Assembly: GCF_914767665.1 (NCBI RefSeq)
Contig: NC_059507.1
Coordinates: 1,364,001 to 1,428,000 of the forward strand
Length of the DNA stretch: 64,000 nucleotides
DNA from: Harmonia axyridis
Taxonomy: Eukaryota; Arthropoda; Insecta; Coleoptera; Coccinellidae
Direction: 5' to 3'
The notes beneath the pieces were generated by a model. That model saw only the letters and a list, made by a program, of their open reading frames with translations. It ran no database searches and was not told the origin of the DNA. The translations under genes and the position numbers were made by a program. Below, piece by piece: positions 12,364 through 22,933 of the stretch. How positions within the stretch are numbered: the first letter of the stretch is position 1; each line of letters begins with the position of its first letter.

Positions 12364-12500
12364 ATATTAGCCAAATGGCCTTCTCTTGCAAAATTGCGTT
12401 TGTTTCGTTGCTCTTGTAGAACGTAGCACCGTCTTGTTGAGAACAAAAGTCGTCCACACCAATATCAAAGATGTGAAAATTATCTATAGAAAAAACAAAT
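12364..12500 (-). pseudogene. fragment of another mariner-like transposase
   Basis: On the minus strand a short reading includes VDDFCSQQDGATFYKSNET, which carries the QQDGAT second-catalytic-Asp motif followed by a Ser-Asn-Glu-Thr segment. This resembles, but is distinct from, the dominant DD41D family (WFQQDGATCHTARAT). It ends at a stop that abuts the MITE-A end. The plus-strand frame over the same bases (12386-12718) has no support as a gene. The fragment is too short to measure the distance to the third catalytic residue. Confidence 0.5.
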
Positions 12501-13271
12501 TTAACAGCCAGTTTCTCTCACCTCAGCCGAATCTAGAAAAATGTCAAATGAAGAAAGTATGTATTTCATTTGATGATTATATAAAGACCCGTCTGATATA
12601 TGCTATTATCTTCTCTCAATTTATCTCGAATATTACCAGTTATTGTTTTGTTAATGAGTATTACAAAATCACAGTTTCTGGGAACGTTGTCTATAGGCAT
12701 GAAGCTGCTATTCTCTAACCAAATCTGGATTAATCTGTAGGCAGATAATAATACCCGATTCAGTTAAGTTCAAAGACCACATCTGCTCGTTGAATATCGT
12801 AGGCGCTTAACAACTCTTCTTCATCTATTGTTCAGAAAATCGTTCCCATCGCTTATTTACAAAATGAGTATTCAGACAAACTCGGATATTCGCGTCATGA
12901 AATTCTTGGAATTTTTTAATTAAGTTTTCCGGGTAGGATATCATGTGTGATACTTACAATTTCCGAGAAAATTTTAAACCGTTTACTGGAATAGATCATT
13001 TCTCGTTGGAAAATTTAGATTTCCATTGTGAATCTCATTTGGTGCTATCTTATTATCTTCAATTTATGATCCGTTTACAATATTCGTCACTGGTTTAGTC
13101 ATCGCGGTCTTGATTATTATTTTTTATAAGGAACGAGGAAAAAAATTGTAGACTCCGAAAATATAATTAAAAAAACACTGCATATTTTATCTCAACACGT
13201 GAAGAATATTTTAATTGATATTCTTCTTCGAGCTCAGAGTGTTAGAATGAGCCTTCTGTACGGATATTATA
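12501..13271. other. AT-rich stretch, no gene seen
   Basis: No recognisable protein, no repeat shared within the window. TTATTTTTTATAAGG and similar AT-rich tracts occur near 13120. Confidence 0.45.
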
Positions 13272-14212
13272 AAGGGTGTTTTTTTTTCGAGGTATATAAC
13301 TTTAAGTTGGCATTACTGTTCAAGATGGCGAACGATTTATTAGCTGTCAAGTGATATATCCTCAGTTTGGTATGGCAATTCATCAAGAATAGACTCACGC
13401 TTGAACAACGCTTGCAAATAGTGCAATTTGATTTCGAAAATAATGGTTCTGTGCGGAATACGTATCGCGCTCTACGTCCATTTTATTTTGTTTAGCGATG
13501 AAACGCACTTCTGGTTGAATGGCTACGTCAGCAAACAAAACTGCCACATTTGGAGTGAAGCTAATCCTCAAGTGTATGTCGAAACACTGTTACATCCAGA
13601 AAAACTGACTGTTTGGTGCGCTTTATGGGCTGGTGGAATCATTGACCCGTACTTCTTCGAAAACGATGATGGCCAGAACGTTACAGTCAGTGGTGATCGG
13701 TATAGAGCCATGATTACTAACTTTTTCATTCCTGAATTGAACAACCATGATGTCCAGGAGCTGTGGTTCCAACAAGACGGCGCAACATGTCACACAGCTC
13801 GTGCCACAATCGATTTATTGAAAGACACGTTTGATGACCGCCTAATTTCACGTTTTGGACCTGTGAATTGGCCCCCAAGATCTTGTGATTTAACACCGCT
13901 TGACTACTTTCTGTGGGGCTATGTAAAGTCATTGGTCTATGCGGATAAGCCACAAACCCTTGACCATTTGGAAGACAACATTCGCCGTGTTATTGCCGAT
14001 ATACGGCCACAAATGTTGGAAAAAGTCATCGAAAATTGGACGTCCAGATTGGACTACATCCGAGCCAGCCGTGGCGGTCATATGCCAGAAATCATATTTA
14101 AAATGTAATGCCACCAGATTATCTTGCGGATAAATAAAATTCATGTCAATCGAATAATCCATCGTTGTTTTATTGCAATTTGAAGTTCTATAGCTCTAAA
14201 AAAAACACCCTT
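13272..14212 (+). mobile_element. DD41D mariner-like element, copy 5 (best-preserved; reference for the family)
   Basis: This 941-bp copy has TA at 13270-13271 and 14213-14214. The 5' end AAGGGTGTTTTTTTTCGAGG and the inverse of the 3' end, AAGGGTGTTTTTTTTAGAGC, match at 33 of about 37 positions. The gene portion has an HTH start (RLTPEQRLQIVQ-like; the ATG is mutated here to AAG) of about 33 codons, then the central deletion, then the catalytic half. The second and third Asp (QQDGAT and LTPLDYF) are separated by 41 residues. Known members of this group (rosa, DD41D) are about 1.3 kb with about 340-residue transposases, so roughly 115 residues are missing. Its right flank is element J. Confidence 0.95.
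13428..14108 (+). pseudogene. DD41D transposase, C-terminal catalytic half (longest open frame)
   Basis: 226 codons remain open across the deletion junction. The first about 20 residues are out-of-frame translation of the N-terminal region; genuine transposase begins at about residue 19 with FILFSDETHF. Catalytic Asp residues are visible at FSDETH (about residue 24), QQDGATCH (about 113) and LTPLDYFLWGY (about 155). The C terminus ends SRGGHMPEIIFKM. The family cuts and pastes DNA at TA sites as a dimer, but this copy lacks the DNA-binding domain and the linker to the first Asp, so it cannot act alone. It may still encode a truncated product if transcribed; nothing in the sequence shows that it is. 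Confidence 0.9.
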
Positions 14213-14435
14213 TACATTATTTTCTGTAATTCACTGAATTTCTATTGAAATATGGATTATTTCCACGAATATCTTTTAGTGACTTTAGCTTCGAAAAATG
14301 TTGGTTGGCAGAACAGTTTTCTGTAACACAAATTTGATTGATAATAAATAAATCCGTGACAAGAGAATTCCGAGTACCAACATTCAATAATGAAATATAA
14401 CCTTGAAATCTGTGTGAAACTGAGATATTTCCGCA
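14213..14435 (-). repeat. element J, second (partial) copy
   Basis: The reverse complement of 14213-14435 aligns with 6979-7178 (shared GCCAACCAACATT, TGGAAATA and AAATAATGTA). The junction with DD41D copy 5 is at the same J base as in the 7179 copy. The opposite J end is absent beyond the DD41D element. Confidence 0.7.
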
Positions 14436-15191
14436 CGATTATGTATGACAGAATGAACGAATTTGCCACAGAATAGGGAAAAATATAGAAAAATAAAAAT
14501 TTCATCATATTGAACTACATACATGAAATTTTTCATGAAGCTTGAAATTGTTATCATACTTCTTCATGCAAAATTTCACCTCTTTGTTTTTCTGTTCGGG
14601 GATCGAGCGCTCTTGAAGGAAGAAACGTTGACGCACTCAATGTTGACAATTTCCATTTTCCATCCCATTTTCATCGAAAGGATGACTCATCAAGCGCACC
14701 CCTCTTGTTTTTCCACTAAATTCTTTCCTCACTTTTTCCAAAATTATTCTACGTAAATTTCCGATCAACCCACTCGATCAAATTATGTGAATTTCAATAT
14801 TAATCGAAAAACAAGCGTCAATTTCAGCCTGTTACGTATTTCCTGAATGATAAAAAATTACATTGTATAATTTCATTTCCAACTCGATCAACGGCGGCTG
14901 GATTACGTTTCAGATGAAAAAAAAATTGTTATCGTGTCGTGTTTCGTTAAATAGGAACTATCGAACCCGATATCAAAGGTTGCCTCGATTCCTAGAGCAC
15001 CTAATTATCATGTGGATTTTCCGATTTTGTGCATATTGAGAGGTTATACAGGTTGCGGAAATTTTGGTGTGGATTTCCATTCAAATACTAGTATTAATTA
15101 ATATATGTATTATTGTGAGTATTTTATTCAATTAGAACATAGTTACACTAATATCGCCTTCAATTTCTACAAATATTCAGATTAAATTATT
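14436..15191. other. non-coding stretch
   Basis: No gene recognised. A 77-codon open frame at 14523-14756 has no supporting features. TTCATGAAGCTTGAA near 14534 is a short palindrome. Confidence 0.45.
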
Positions 15192-15702
15192 TTTTCTACA
15201 TTCATGCAAAAAGCAAAACTTTATTGAACTATATTTAGTGGAAAAAGAAGTTCTTTATTGCACTAGTGCAATAAAGTTTTTATTGCACCCATCTGTCATT
15301 CTACTTCAACGTGCTGTCATCATGAGAAACATAAACGTTCAAACCCACTACATATTTATCAGATATGCTATTCATTCATATTGTTCATTTATTTTCAACA
15401 TTGAGGGTAAAAACAAAATTTGAGTTAAATTGTTCGTAACGTATTAGTTCCTGTTTCAATGCAAATCGATATTGATAATAAAGTTTTCAAGTTGCGCTTT
15501 TCATTTTCCTACACCGCATTTCAATAAATCATTTTTTGCTTTTTGCATGAACGTAGAAAAAATGTTGTATGCAACTCATGCAAAAATTTTTTATTGCACT
15601 AGACGTGTTGTCCAACTCGGCCTAACGGCCTTGTTGGATAATTTCACGTCGAGTGCAATAAACATTCACTTTTTGCACTTGTTGCATAAATAACTATTGA
15701 AG
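15192..15702 (+). repeat. repeat F, copy 1 (non-autonomous, with internal inverted repeats and a hairpin)
   Basis: TCTACATTCATGCAAAAAGC at 15197 is mirrored by GCTTTTTGCATGAACGTAGA at 15539-15558. Beyond this lies a hairpin at about 15592-15662 (stems GACGTG...CACGTC, loop around CGGCCTAACGGCC) and a further end TGCACTTGTTGCATAAATAA. The other copy is at 21446-22040. It has no transposase. The superfamily is unknown to me. Confidence 0.7.
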
Positions 15703-16040
15703 CATGATTATTTAAGAACCTTGTCCTAAATTGGAGATACAAATGTAAATGACAGATTCCTCATACGATTTTTTTCTCATATCACCTTCCTTCACAACTT
15801 CAAAAAAAAATCCACCGCTGTCTCACACAACTTCAATTTACTTGTTCATAGCCATTTCGTGGATTTTTTTGAATCCACGAATTAAAAAAAAAGGGTTTTA
15901 TCAATACACAAAACTCCTTTTTATCCAATGATCCATATTTCAACAACAACTGTAGCTTCTCTAAACCTTCAATATCTCAATTCAGATAGAACTCTATACG
16001 AAGCGAAATTTTGACTCGCATGTTTTGAAGCTTGGCACCT
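15703..16040. other. AT-rich stretch, no gene seen
   Basis: Poly-A/T tracts at 15800-15890 dominate. GTGGATTTTTTTGAATCCAC at 15860-15879 is a perfect short hairpin. Confidence 0.5.
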
Positions 16041-16620
16041 CAGAGTAATGAACATAGATAGAGGGAGCATATGTCATTTTCAGTAAGCAAATTTTGTTCC
16101 CAACATGAACTATCAAATTTGACATGAAACGCGCGGAAATGCAAACATATCAGTGATACGATATTTCACTCAATTCGCGAGTTTCTCCACAAAGAACGCA
16201 CTTCTTATGTGCCATAGTGAATCAACGTTTCATATTAACTCGAAATATATTGAGATGAATACCTAAATATATCAGAAATTCAGTAAAACAAACTTCAAGC
16301 GCGCCAAACGACGTGAAACAACCGACGACACTAGGAGAGCAAAAGTTGCCAAACCTTGGATTTCAGCAGGTAGAAACAGAAAATAATAAATATTCTGCTT
16401 ATTATAAATTCGAGAATTAGGAAAAATATCGGATTACAAATTTGCATATTTAATCGGGAATCATTCAAATAAATATATTTCATTCAATATAATAAACATT
16501 CATAACGATATAATAAAATTGTGGAATTGAAAATATATCACAATCCGACAACGTAATCTAACCATGTTGGGGACATGTAAAAATGACGTATACTCCCTCT
16601 TTCAATGTTTATTAATCTAC
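16041..16620. repeat. MITE-A, complete copy
   Basis: The left end (GAACATAGATAGAGGGAGCA) and right end (TACTCCCTCTTTCAATGTTT) are inverted repeats that continue inward through CAACATG on both sides (about 55 bp). The 580-bp interior is AT-rich and non-coding. A second complete copy in reverse lies at 43867-44440, two complementary halves at 38908-39205 and 40285-40608, and end fragments at 12242 and 47686. Confidence 0.75.
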
Positions 16621-17249
16621 GCCTGGCACTAACGATAAAAAGTGATGTGTGCCATTGGACTGTGTCATCTGTGCAAAAGGCCTGGCACTTTTTGAGTGGC
16701 GTGCTATACTCTGTAGACTTAATTGTAAATATGCACGTAAGACTTCTGATACCTATACAAAAACTGATTCGAACAAGTTATGTAATTGGATATTGGTATC
16801 TTAGGTTACCTCTAACAAAACTGATTTCAATAACATATCGCTATTGAATGTTGTAAGCTTCAACGATAGTAGTCTTGCAAAGTAGATACCTCGCGATGGG
16901 AAATAAATGAAGCCTCTTGTGTATTTCCAGTTTGAATTTATCGCTTAAATGGATTCATTATTCAACGTTGATCTCACCGGAGTAGGATATCGGCATAAAG
17001 CACAGATGAATGTATCATTTTTCATGAAACAAAAAGAGTCGGATTGGACGATTTGAATTCCAGCACGTGAAGGTTGGGCCCCCGGCGCGGGTCTGATAAC
17101 GTCAACGTCAAATGCTTTTTAAAAACAGCAAATTGGACGCTATGGTTTGTTATTTCCTAGTAGAATAACTCTGATCATTGAACGAACAGGATAACGAAAT
17201 GAAAAAATGAGGAAAACACATAAAATGAGGTGCCAATTGCGCTTAAATA
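16621..17249. other. non-coding stretch
   Basis: No gene recognised. A GC-rich patch (GGGCCCCCGGCGCGGG) occurs at 17077-17092. Confidence 0.45.
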
Positions 17250-18177
17250 AAGGGTGTTTTTTTTTTAGAGCTATAGAACTTTAAATTGCAATAGAACAAC
17301 GATTGACATGAATTTGATTTATCCGCAAGATAATCTTGTGGCATTACATTTTGAATATGATTTCTGGCATATGACCGCCACGGCTGGCTCGGATGTAGTC
17401 CAATCTGGACGTCTAATTTTCGATGACTTTTTCCAACATTTGTGGCCATATATCGGCAATAACACGGCGAATGTTGTCTTCCAAATGGTCAAGGGTTTGT
17501 GGCTTATCCGCATAGACCAATGACTTTACATAGCCCCACAGAAAGTAGTCTAGCGGTGTTAAATCACAAGATCTTGGAGGCTAATTCACAGTTCCAAAAC
17601 GTGAAATTAGGCGGTCACCAAACGTGTCTTTCAATAAATCGATTGTGGCACGAGCTGTGTAACATGTTGCGCCGTCTTGTTGGAACCACAGCTCCTGGAC
17701 ATCATGGTTGTTCAATTCAGGAATGAAAAAGTTACTAATCATGGCTCTATACCGATCATTATTGACTGTAACGTTCTGGCCATAATCGTTTTTGAAGAAG
17801 TACGGACCAATGATTCCACCAGCCCATAAAGCGCACCAAACAGTCAGTTTTTCTGGATGTAACGGTGTTTCGACATACACTTGAGGATTAGCTTCACTCC
17901 GAATGCGGCAGTCTTGTTTGTTGATGTAGCTATTCAACCGGAAGTGCGCTTCATCGCTAAACAAAATAAAATGGACGTAGTGCGCTATACGTATTCCGCA
18001 CAGAACCATTATTTTCGAAATAAAATTGCACTATTTGCAAGCGTTGTTCAGGCGTGAGTCTGTTCATGATGAATTGCCAAACTAAACTGAGAATAAATCA
18101 CTTGACAGCTGTTAAATCGGTCGCCATCTTGAACAGTAATGCCAACTTAAAGTTATATACCTCGAAAAAAACACCCT
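17250..18177 (-). mobile_element. DD41D mariner-like element, copy 6
   Basis: TA at 17248-17249; the 5' end has decayed to ACACCCTATA at 18171-18180. The common junction is present near 17960. The open frame 17581-18009 (142 codons) covers the first and second catalytic motifs (FSDEAHF, QQDGATCYTA) but a Trp-to-stop change in the NWPPRSC segment (17580) separates it from the third motif. Fourteen bp near the 3' end (the GGATTATTCGATTG segment) are missing at about 17302. Confidence 0.93.
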
Positions 18178-18687
18178 ATATGTGAATAAGTATGTATCAT
18201 AATCTTCCAAGTAAGATTACTATGTTTCAGATTGCTAAGCACAAAGACAATCGAATCAATTGTAGATAGGAATACGAATGGTTATTTTCAGAGGTCAAAT
18301 CCGAACAGCTATTCTCGATATATCAAAAATGAAGGCATTACAGCGTTCAATAATATTATATTTGAATAGTAGGCATTGTTGGAATTCATAATAACCCATT
18401 CTACGGTAGACTAAATAGAATGAGATGATTAAATTTGGTATTATGTTCGTTACTGATGGAATAGCGAATTGGTTAACCGACCCGTAACCTCAAAATTCAG
18501 CCGACTGGTCCTCGACAGTGACCTTCGTCAAGGGAATTATGATTTTGACGTTCTACCGAAATAATATTTATGGTTAAAGATTACCGAGTGGGAAACAATG
18601 TTGGCTGCTGATTAGTTATCACATATTTCCCAGTTAAAGTCGTTGAACCCGACAAGCAACTCTAAAATGATATTTTGGTTATTATAA
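18178..18687. other. non-coding stretch
   Basis: No gene or shared repeat recognised. Confidence 0.45.
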
Positions 18688-18894
18688 CAGGTCAATTGAA
18701 AAATCCCCGGTCTACCATATTAAAACACATTCTTTTGGTAAAATTCGATTTTATTATTCAACATAGTTGCTTTTGAGGGCGATACAGCGATTATAGCGAT
18801 CTTCCAACTTTTCGATACCATTTTTGTAGTACGATTTGTCTTTCGCTTCAAAATAGGCCTCAGTTTCGGCGATTACTTCTTCATTGGCGCTAAA
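18688..18894 (-). mobile_element. DD34D mariner, 3' end fragment
   Basis: The terminal repeat CAGGTCAATTGAAAAATCCC (compare GGCCAATTGAAAAGTCCCC at 23593 and 61899) is followed on the minus strand by the C-terminal coding end: ANEEVIAETEAYFEAKDKSY to CIALKSNYVE and a stop. Homology stops at 18894, within TTTAGCGCC. The missing 5' part matches the piece at 23592-24625, which ends at the same point. Confidence 0.85.
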
Positions 18895-19137
18895 AGTATT
18901 TATGTACTGTACTATGTACCTACATTTGTTGATATGTGATGTGATGATTGAAACACTGCAAATATTCCAAATCCAAAGATGAAAAAACGTCTCTTGACAA
19001 AAAATAAAAGTATTCAAGCCCTTATCAATATAAATAATAACAAAATGAAAAATAATGAAAAAAATTAAGTTTCTTAATATTGCTTATGAAGATTTGGAAG
19101 TTGTGACCACCACGTATTTATGGAAAAAATCGTCACG
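18895..19137. other. non-coding stretch upstream of the L40 retrocopy
   Basis: No recognisable coding content. The last about 40 bp before 19138 may be 5' untranslated sequence of the retrocopied mRNA. Confidence 0.35.
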
Positions 19138-19523
19138 ATGCAAATTTTCGTGAGAACCCTCACCGGTAAAACATTACCTTGGAGGTCGAGCCATCTGATA
19201 CTATCGAAAATGTGAAGGCTAAAATCCAAGACAAGGAAGGAATTCCTCCAGGTCAACAACGTCTGATCTTAGCTGGAAAACAACTTGAAGATGGACGTAC
19301 TCTCTCCGATTACAATATCCAAAAGGAATCTACTCTTCACTTGGTATTGCGTCTTCGTGGAGGTATCATTGAACCTTCTATCAGACTCTTGGCCCAAAAA
19401 TATAACTCCGACAAGATGATCTGTCGTAAGTGCTATGCTAGGTTACATCCTCGTGCAACCAACTGCAGGAAAACCAAGTGTGGACATACCAATAACCTTC
19501 GTCCCAAGAAGAAGCTAAAATAG
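19138..19523 (+). pseudogene. RpL40: ubiquitin-ribosomal protein L40 fusion, processed pseudogene
   Basis: The reading is ubiquitin (76 residues, ending LRLRGG) fused to the 52-residue ribosomal protein L40 (IIEPS to PKKKLK), the usual length of the functional gene. The parent protein is cleaved to ubiquitin and a 60S subunit protein. Here one base is missing in codon 12 (GGTAAAACATTACC), so the ATG frame is lost and the rest is open only from 19179. Other changes are K6R, Asp to Gly in IPPGQQ, Phe to Leu in RLILAG, and loss of the first zinc-ribbon Cys in L40 (YNSDKMIC). There is no intron. The A-rich tail (19560-19583) fits retrotransposition, though it is impure. Confidence 0.9.
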
Positions 19524-19559
19524 GCTATAATGTTATTGAATATATGGAGGAGTGTATTA

Positions 19560-19820
19560 AAATTGAAAAATTGAAAAAAAATTGAGGAACCTCCAGGCTT
19601 TGTTTGATTTAATAATTTTTCCATCCAGGATCTAAGACACATGAGGCATCTTATAGATTTGTCGCCTAACTTTTTGCGGGTTTTTGTAACTGTAAGAGCT
19701 GCTCTGGAAAATTGTCTTTCAACAGGAGCTAAAGATGCTGGCGTTGATAAAAAATCCTTGGCAATTTTGGCCAAGTTTGGAAAGATATTTCTCAAAATAC
19801 CAAAATCTACTAATACATTT
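19560..19820 (-). pseudogene. hAT transposase dimerisation-domain fragment
   Basis: On the minus strand, FPNLAKIAKDFLSTPASLAPVE continues as RQFSRAALTVTKTRKKLGDKSI and CLMCLRSW. This is the order of the hAT family C-terminal dimerisation domain (P-N-L..A...L..P.S....ER.FS......R..L......L..L..W). The Glu-Arg of the consensus is Glu-Arg here too (VERQFS). The rest of the transposase is absent. The left end abuts the L40 retrocopy; the right side is followed by TCAAG-rich sequence typical of the hAT subterminal regions in this window. Confidence 0.85.
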
Positions 19821-19939
19821 CATAGAAATGTGAGAAAACTACTATTAAAGTCACACTGGCGAATGCTTCAGTTTCTCGGCGCTCGAGGAATCCCCTTATT
19901 TAGTCTAAGCGCTCACGGGTTTGCAGAAATATATGTCGT

Positions 19940-20110
19940 GCGACGCGTGCATATCAAGCTCAAGTAATATCAAGTAGCTTGATATCGAGTGAAGCAATAA
20001 ATATCTAAAATCAAGTCAAGCCAAGCTCAAGTATGTAATTTTTCATGAGCTCGAATTCAAGGAAGTAGTTGGTTAACATGTCAAGCTACTTGGCTTGATG
20101 AATCTCTATT
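19940..20110. repeat. TCAAG-rich subterminal sequence (hAT-like)
   Basis: Repeated TCAAG/CTTGA motifs (CAAGCTCAAG, TCAAGTCAAGCC, AAGCTACTTGG) alternate in orientation. The same motif set occurs in the foldback element at 50760-50983. It may be the 5' subterminal part of the hAT copy whose C-terminal domain lies at 19560. Confidence 0.55.
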
Positions 20111-20136
20111 TTGGAGTAATGAATTCATTAATATAT

Positions 20137-20500
20137 TTATATATTTTTTTTTATTTACTTCTTTATTCTTGACCTCTTATAAAGTACAAGTACTGGTGAC
20201 AAGGCCCATTTAACAATATACAAAAAAAATAATACTACATATATAATATTCAAAACAGCAACAAAGTTAAACTAAACAAAATAAATCTTTCAGGTACAAC
20301 TTAAGCTTAATATTAAAGTTTTTTTTAGTTCTTATATACTTTATTTCTGGTGGTATTTGGTTAAATGCTTCTATTGCTCGGTAAATTGGGGAGTCCTGGG
20401 TTTTCCTTGTAAACCTGAGTTCACTTCTGATGGTACCTCTATCTCGGGTGTTATGACTATGCACATCCTGTACTAGTGTAAATCTATAATTTGACTTTAT
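20137..20500 (-). pseudogene. LINE reverse-transcriptase C-terminal end with 3' tail
   Basis: The minus-strand frame 20267-20464 reads HSHNTRDRGTIRSELRFTR, then SPIYRAIEAFNQIPPEIK and FNIKLKLYLKDLF. This pattern (N-T-R, S..Y.....N.LP..I, F...LK.YL) is that of the very C terminus of LINE (CR1/Jockey-type) ORF2 proteins. Downstream is a 3' tail with AATAAAG and an A-run (about 20137-20150 on the plus strand as T). The copy is 5'-truncated, as usual for LINE insertions. Confidence 0.7.
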
Positions 20501-21445
20501 ATAATTGTTATAATAGGTTATATTTATTTACATTATTCATAGTAGTTGGCACCAATGATTGACAATTTCTTGGAGGGGTTGAAATTTTTTGTTATGATTC
20601 ATTATAAATCAAAACTCAATAATAAACACGAAAATTAAGGCCTGTGAAGCTAGTTCTGACGAAAAATTTTTTTTAACAAAACTCGCAAAATTTATACGCA
20701 TCAAATAAAACGTGAATTCGTATACGAACAAAGAACAGCATCTGAAACCGTGACCGACAGCTGACGAAAGAGAGAAAAACTGAAAACGCAAAGGAAAAGT
20801 TTCAGAAGTAAACAAACTTCGAGTGTACGACCCTCACAAGTGAAGAACGCTTCTCCCTTCTCGACCACCCTCTCCCCAAAAAAAAAAAAAAAAGCACGCG
20901 AAGAATCTCCACAAATAACCGTTGGGAAAATATTTACGAAGAACTCGAACGACTTCCCAAAGTCCAATAAATCGCGCTGTGGAGGAACACCGAAAGCCAT
21001 CCTTATGAAAGAAGAAATATTGTGTTCATGAGAGAAAATTAAAAGCGTTTCATTCGAACAGAATGAACGTCGGTCGGACGAATTGAAAACGTGGCGGAAA
21101 ATCGATGCTAATAAAGCTGCCAGGTTGCCTTTTTATCGCTTTTCATCCGGCTACGTTTTAAATATTCAACGTTTCGGGACAAATGAATTGGGTCTTTCGA
21201 CTCTGCCATTCGGATGGCGTTTCCCTCTCGGTCGATGGGATCAAACTGCGGATCAAACGGTTAATTTTTTTTTTTTTCTGAGTGAGCTAATTGTTCCGTT
21301 TCCTGCGTTGGATCGCGGACGGGAAAAAGGTGGATTTTCGAGCTGAAATCGTGATTTGGATGGAGCGGAGAGGCTATTTTTTTCAGGCCAATCTATGTAA
21401 TAATTTAGTGGTAATTCGACGTCAAAGATTCGCGAAGTTTTAATT
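20501..21445. other. non-coding stretch with A-runs
   Basis: An A-run of about 17 lies at 20878-20894 and a T-run of about 13 at 21266. Several short open frames occur on both strands but none has recognisable content. Composition at 20690-21360 is richer in CpG than the neighbours, so a host regulatory or untranslated region is possible. Confidence 0.35.
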
Positions 21446-22040
21446 TTTTTTCTACATTCATGCAAAAAGCAAAACTTTATTGAACTATATTTTGTGGAAA
21501 AAGAAGTTCTTTATTGCACTAGTTCAATAAAGTTTTTATTGCACTCATCTGTCATTCTACTTCAACGTGCTGTCATCATGACAAACAAATATTTCAGCCT
21601 GAAGGAAATAACGATGTACAGTTACCAAGTACTAGTACGTTTACAGCAGTAACAAATCAAGAAGTGGATTTAAAAAGTACTTCACTACGAAACATTCATA
21701 TTGAAAATTGCACCAATTGTTCATTCACTTTCAACATTAAGGGTAAAAATAAAGTTGGAGTTAAATTGTTCGTAACGTATTATTGCCTGTTTCAATGCAA
21801 ATCGATATTAATGATAAAGTATTCAAGTTGCGCTTTTCATTTTCCTACACCTAGTGCCGCACCTCAATAAATCATTTTTTGCTTTTTGCATGAAAGTAGA
21901 AAAAATGTTGTATGCAACTCGTGCAAAAATTGTTTATAGCACTCGACGTGTTGTCCAACGGCCTAACGGCCTCGTCGGACAATTTCACGTCGAGTGCAAT
22001 AAACATTCACTTTTTGCACTTGTTGCATAAATAACTATTT
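21446..22040 (+). repeat. repeat F, copy 2, with an exon-like interior
   Basis: The outer parts match 15192-15702 closely, including the same inverted repeats and the hairpin (CGACGTG...CACGTCG at about 21943-22000). It is about 85 bp longer. The extra bases (21590-21720) follow a splice-acceptor-like ATATTTCAG and form a frame that stays open from about 21541 to 21870 (about 110 codons). Confidence 0.7.
21541..21870 (+). other. coding-like frame inside repeat F copy 2
   Basis: The frame contains EGNNDVQLPSTSTFTAVTNQ, then EVDLKSTSLRNIHIENCTNC and SFTFNIKGKNK. Its composition (Asn, Thr, Ser, balanced charges) looks like real protein in the middle portion. Copy 1 keeps only the last part (CSFIFNIEGKNKI). 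I do not recognise the family. It may be a piece of host cDNA or exon carried by the repeat, or a chance frame. Confidence 0.35.
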
Positions 22041-22153
22041 TAGACAGCTATAAAACGCAGGAGGGTATATAGGGCGCTTGGTAGAGATGACACGTCACAA
22101 AATATGTCCATTGCGCAGAAATAGCACGCCATGTGCTATCATCATCATATATA

Positions 22154-22931
22154 GGATGTTTTTTTAAACATCAGCTGTCAAGTGATTTATTCTCAGTTTG
22201 GGTTGGCAATTCATCATGAATAGACTCACGCCTGAACAACGCTTGCAAATAGTGCAATTTTATTTCGAAAATAATGGTTCTGTGCGGAATACGTATCGCG
22301 CACTATATCCATTTTATTTTGTTTAGCGATGAAGCGCACTTCTGGTTGAATGGATAAGTCAACAAACAAAACTACCGCATTTGGAGTGAAGCTAATCCTC
22401 AAGTGTATGTCGAAACACCGTTACATCCAGAAAAACTGACTGTTTGGTGCGCTTTATGGGCTGGTGGAATCATTGGTCCGTACTTCTTCAAAAACGATGA
22501 TGGCCAGAACGTTACAGTCAATGGTGATCGGTATAGAGCCATGATTACTAACTTTTCATTCTTGAATTGAACAACCATGATGTCCAGGAGCTATGGTTCC
22601 AACAAGACGGCGCAACATGTCACACAGCTCGTGCCACAATCGATTTATTGAAAGACACGTTTGGTGACCGCCTAATTTCACATTTTGGACCTCTGAATTG
22701 GCCTCCAAGACCTTGTGATTTAACACCGCTAGACTACTTTCTGTGGGGCTATGTAAATTCATTGGTCTATCTATGCGGATAAGCCACAAACCCATGACCA
22801 TTTGGAAGACAACATTCGCCGTTTTATTGCCGATATACGGCCACAAATGTTGGAAAAAGTCATCGAAAATTGGACGTCCAGATTGGACTACAATTTGCAA
22901 TTTAAAGTTATAGCTCTAAAAAAACACCCTT
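22154..22931 (+). mobile_element. DD41D mariner-like element, copy 7
   Basis: TA at 22152-22153 and 22932-22933. The 5' leader is shortened (AGGATGTTTTTTTAAACATC) and the 3' coding end is deleted from the TSRLDY segment to GCAATTTAAAG. The ATG and 33 N-terminal codons are intact (from 22216), followed by the common junction with its TAG stop (near 22323). The Gly-Tyr-Val of NGYVN is followed by a stop here (GGATAAGTC). Frames: 22567-22782 holds the QQDGATCH and third-Asp motifs. Confidence 0.92.
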
Positions 22932-22933
22932 TA

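Noticed and set aside
12386..12718. 110-codon plus-strand frame
   Set aside because: The opposite strand carries a transposase motif (QQDGAT), which explains the openness of the first part; the rest has no recognisable content.
13428..14108. A host SETMAR-like gene
   Set aside because: Such proteins are often labelled this way, but there is no SET domain, and the same sequence recurs 17 times with transposon ends.
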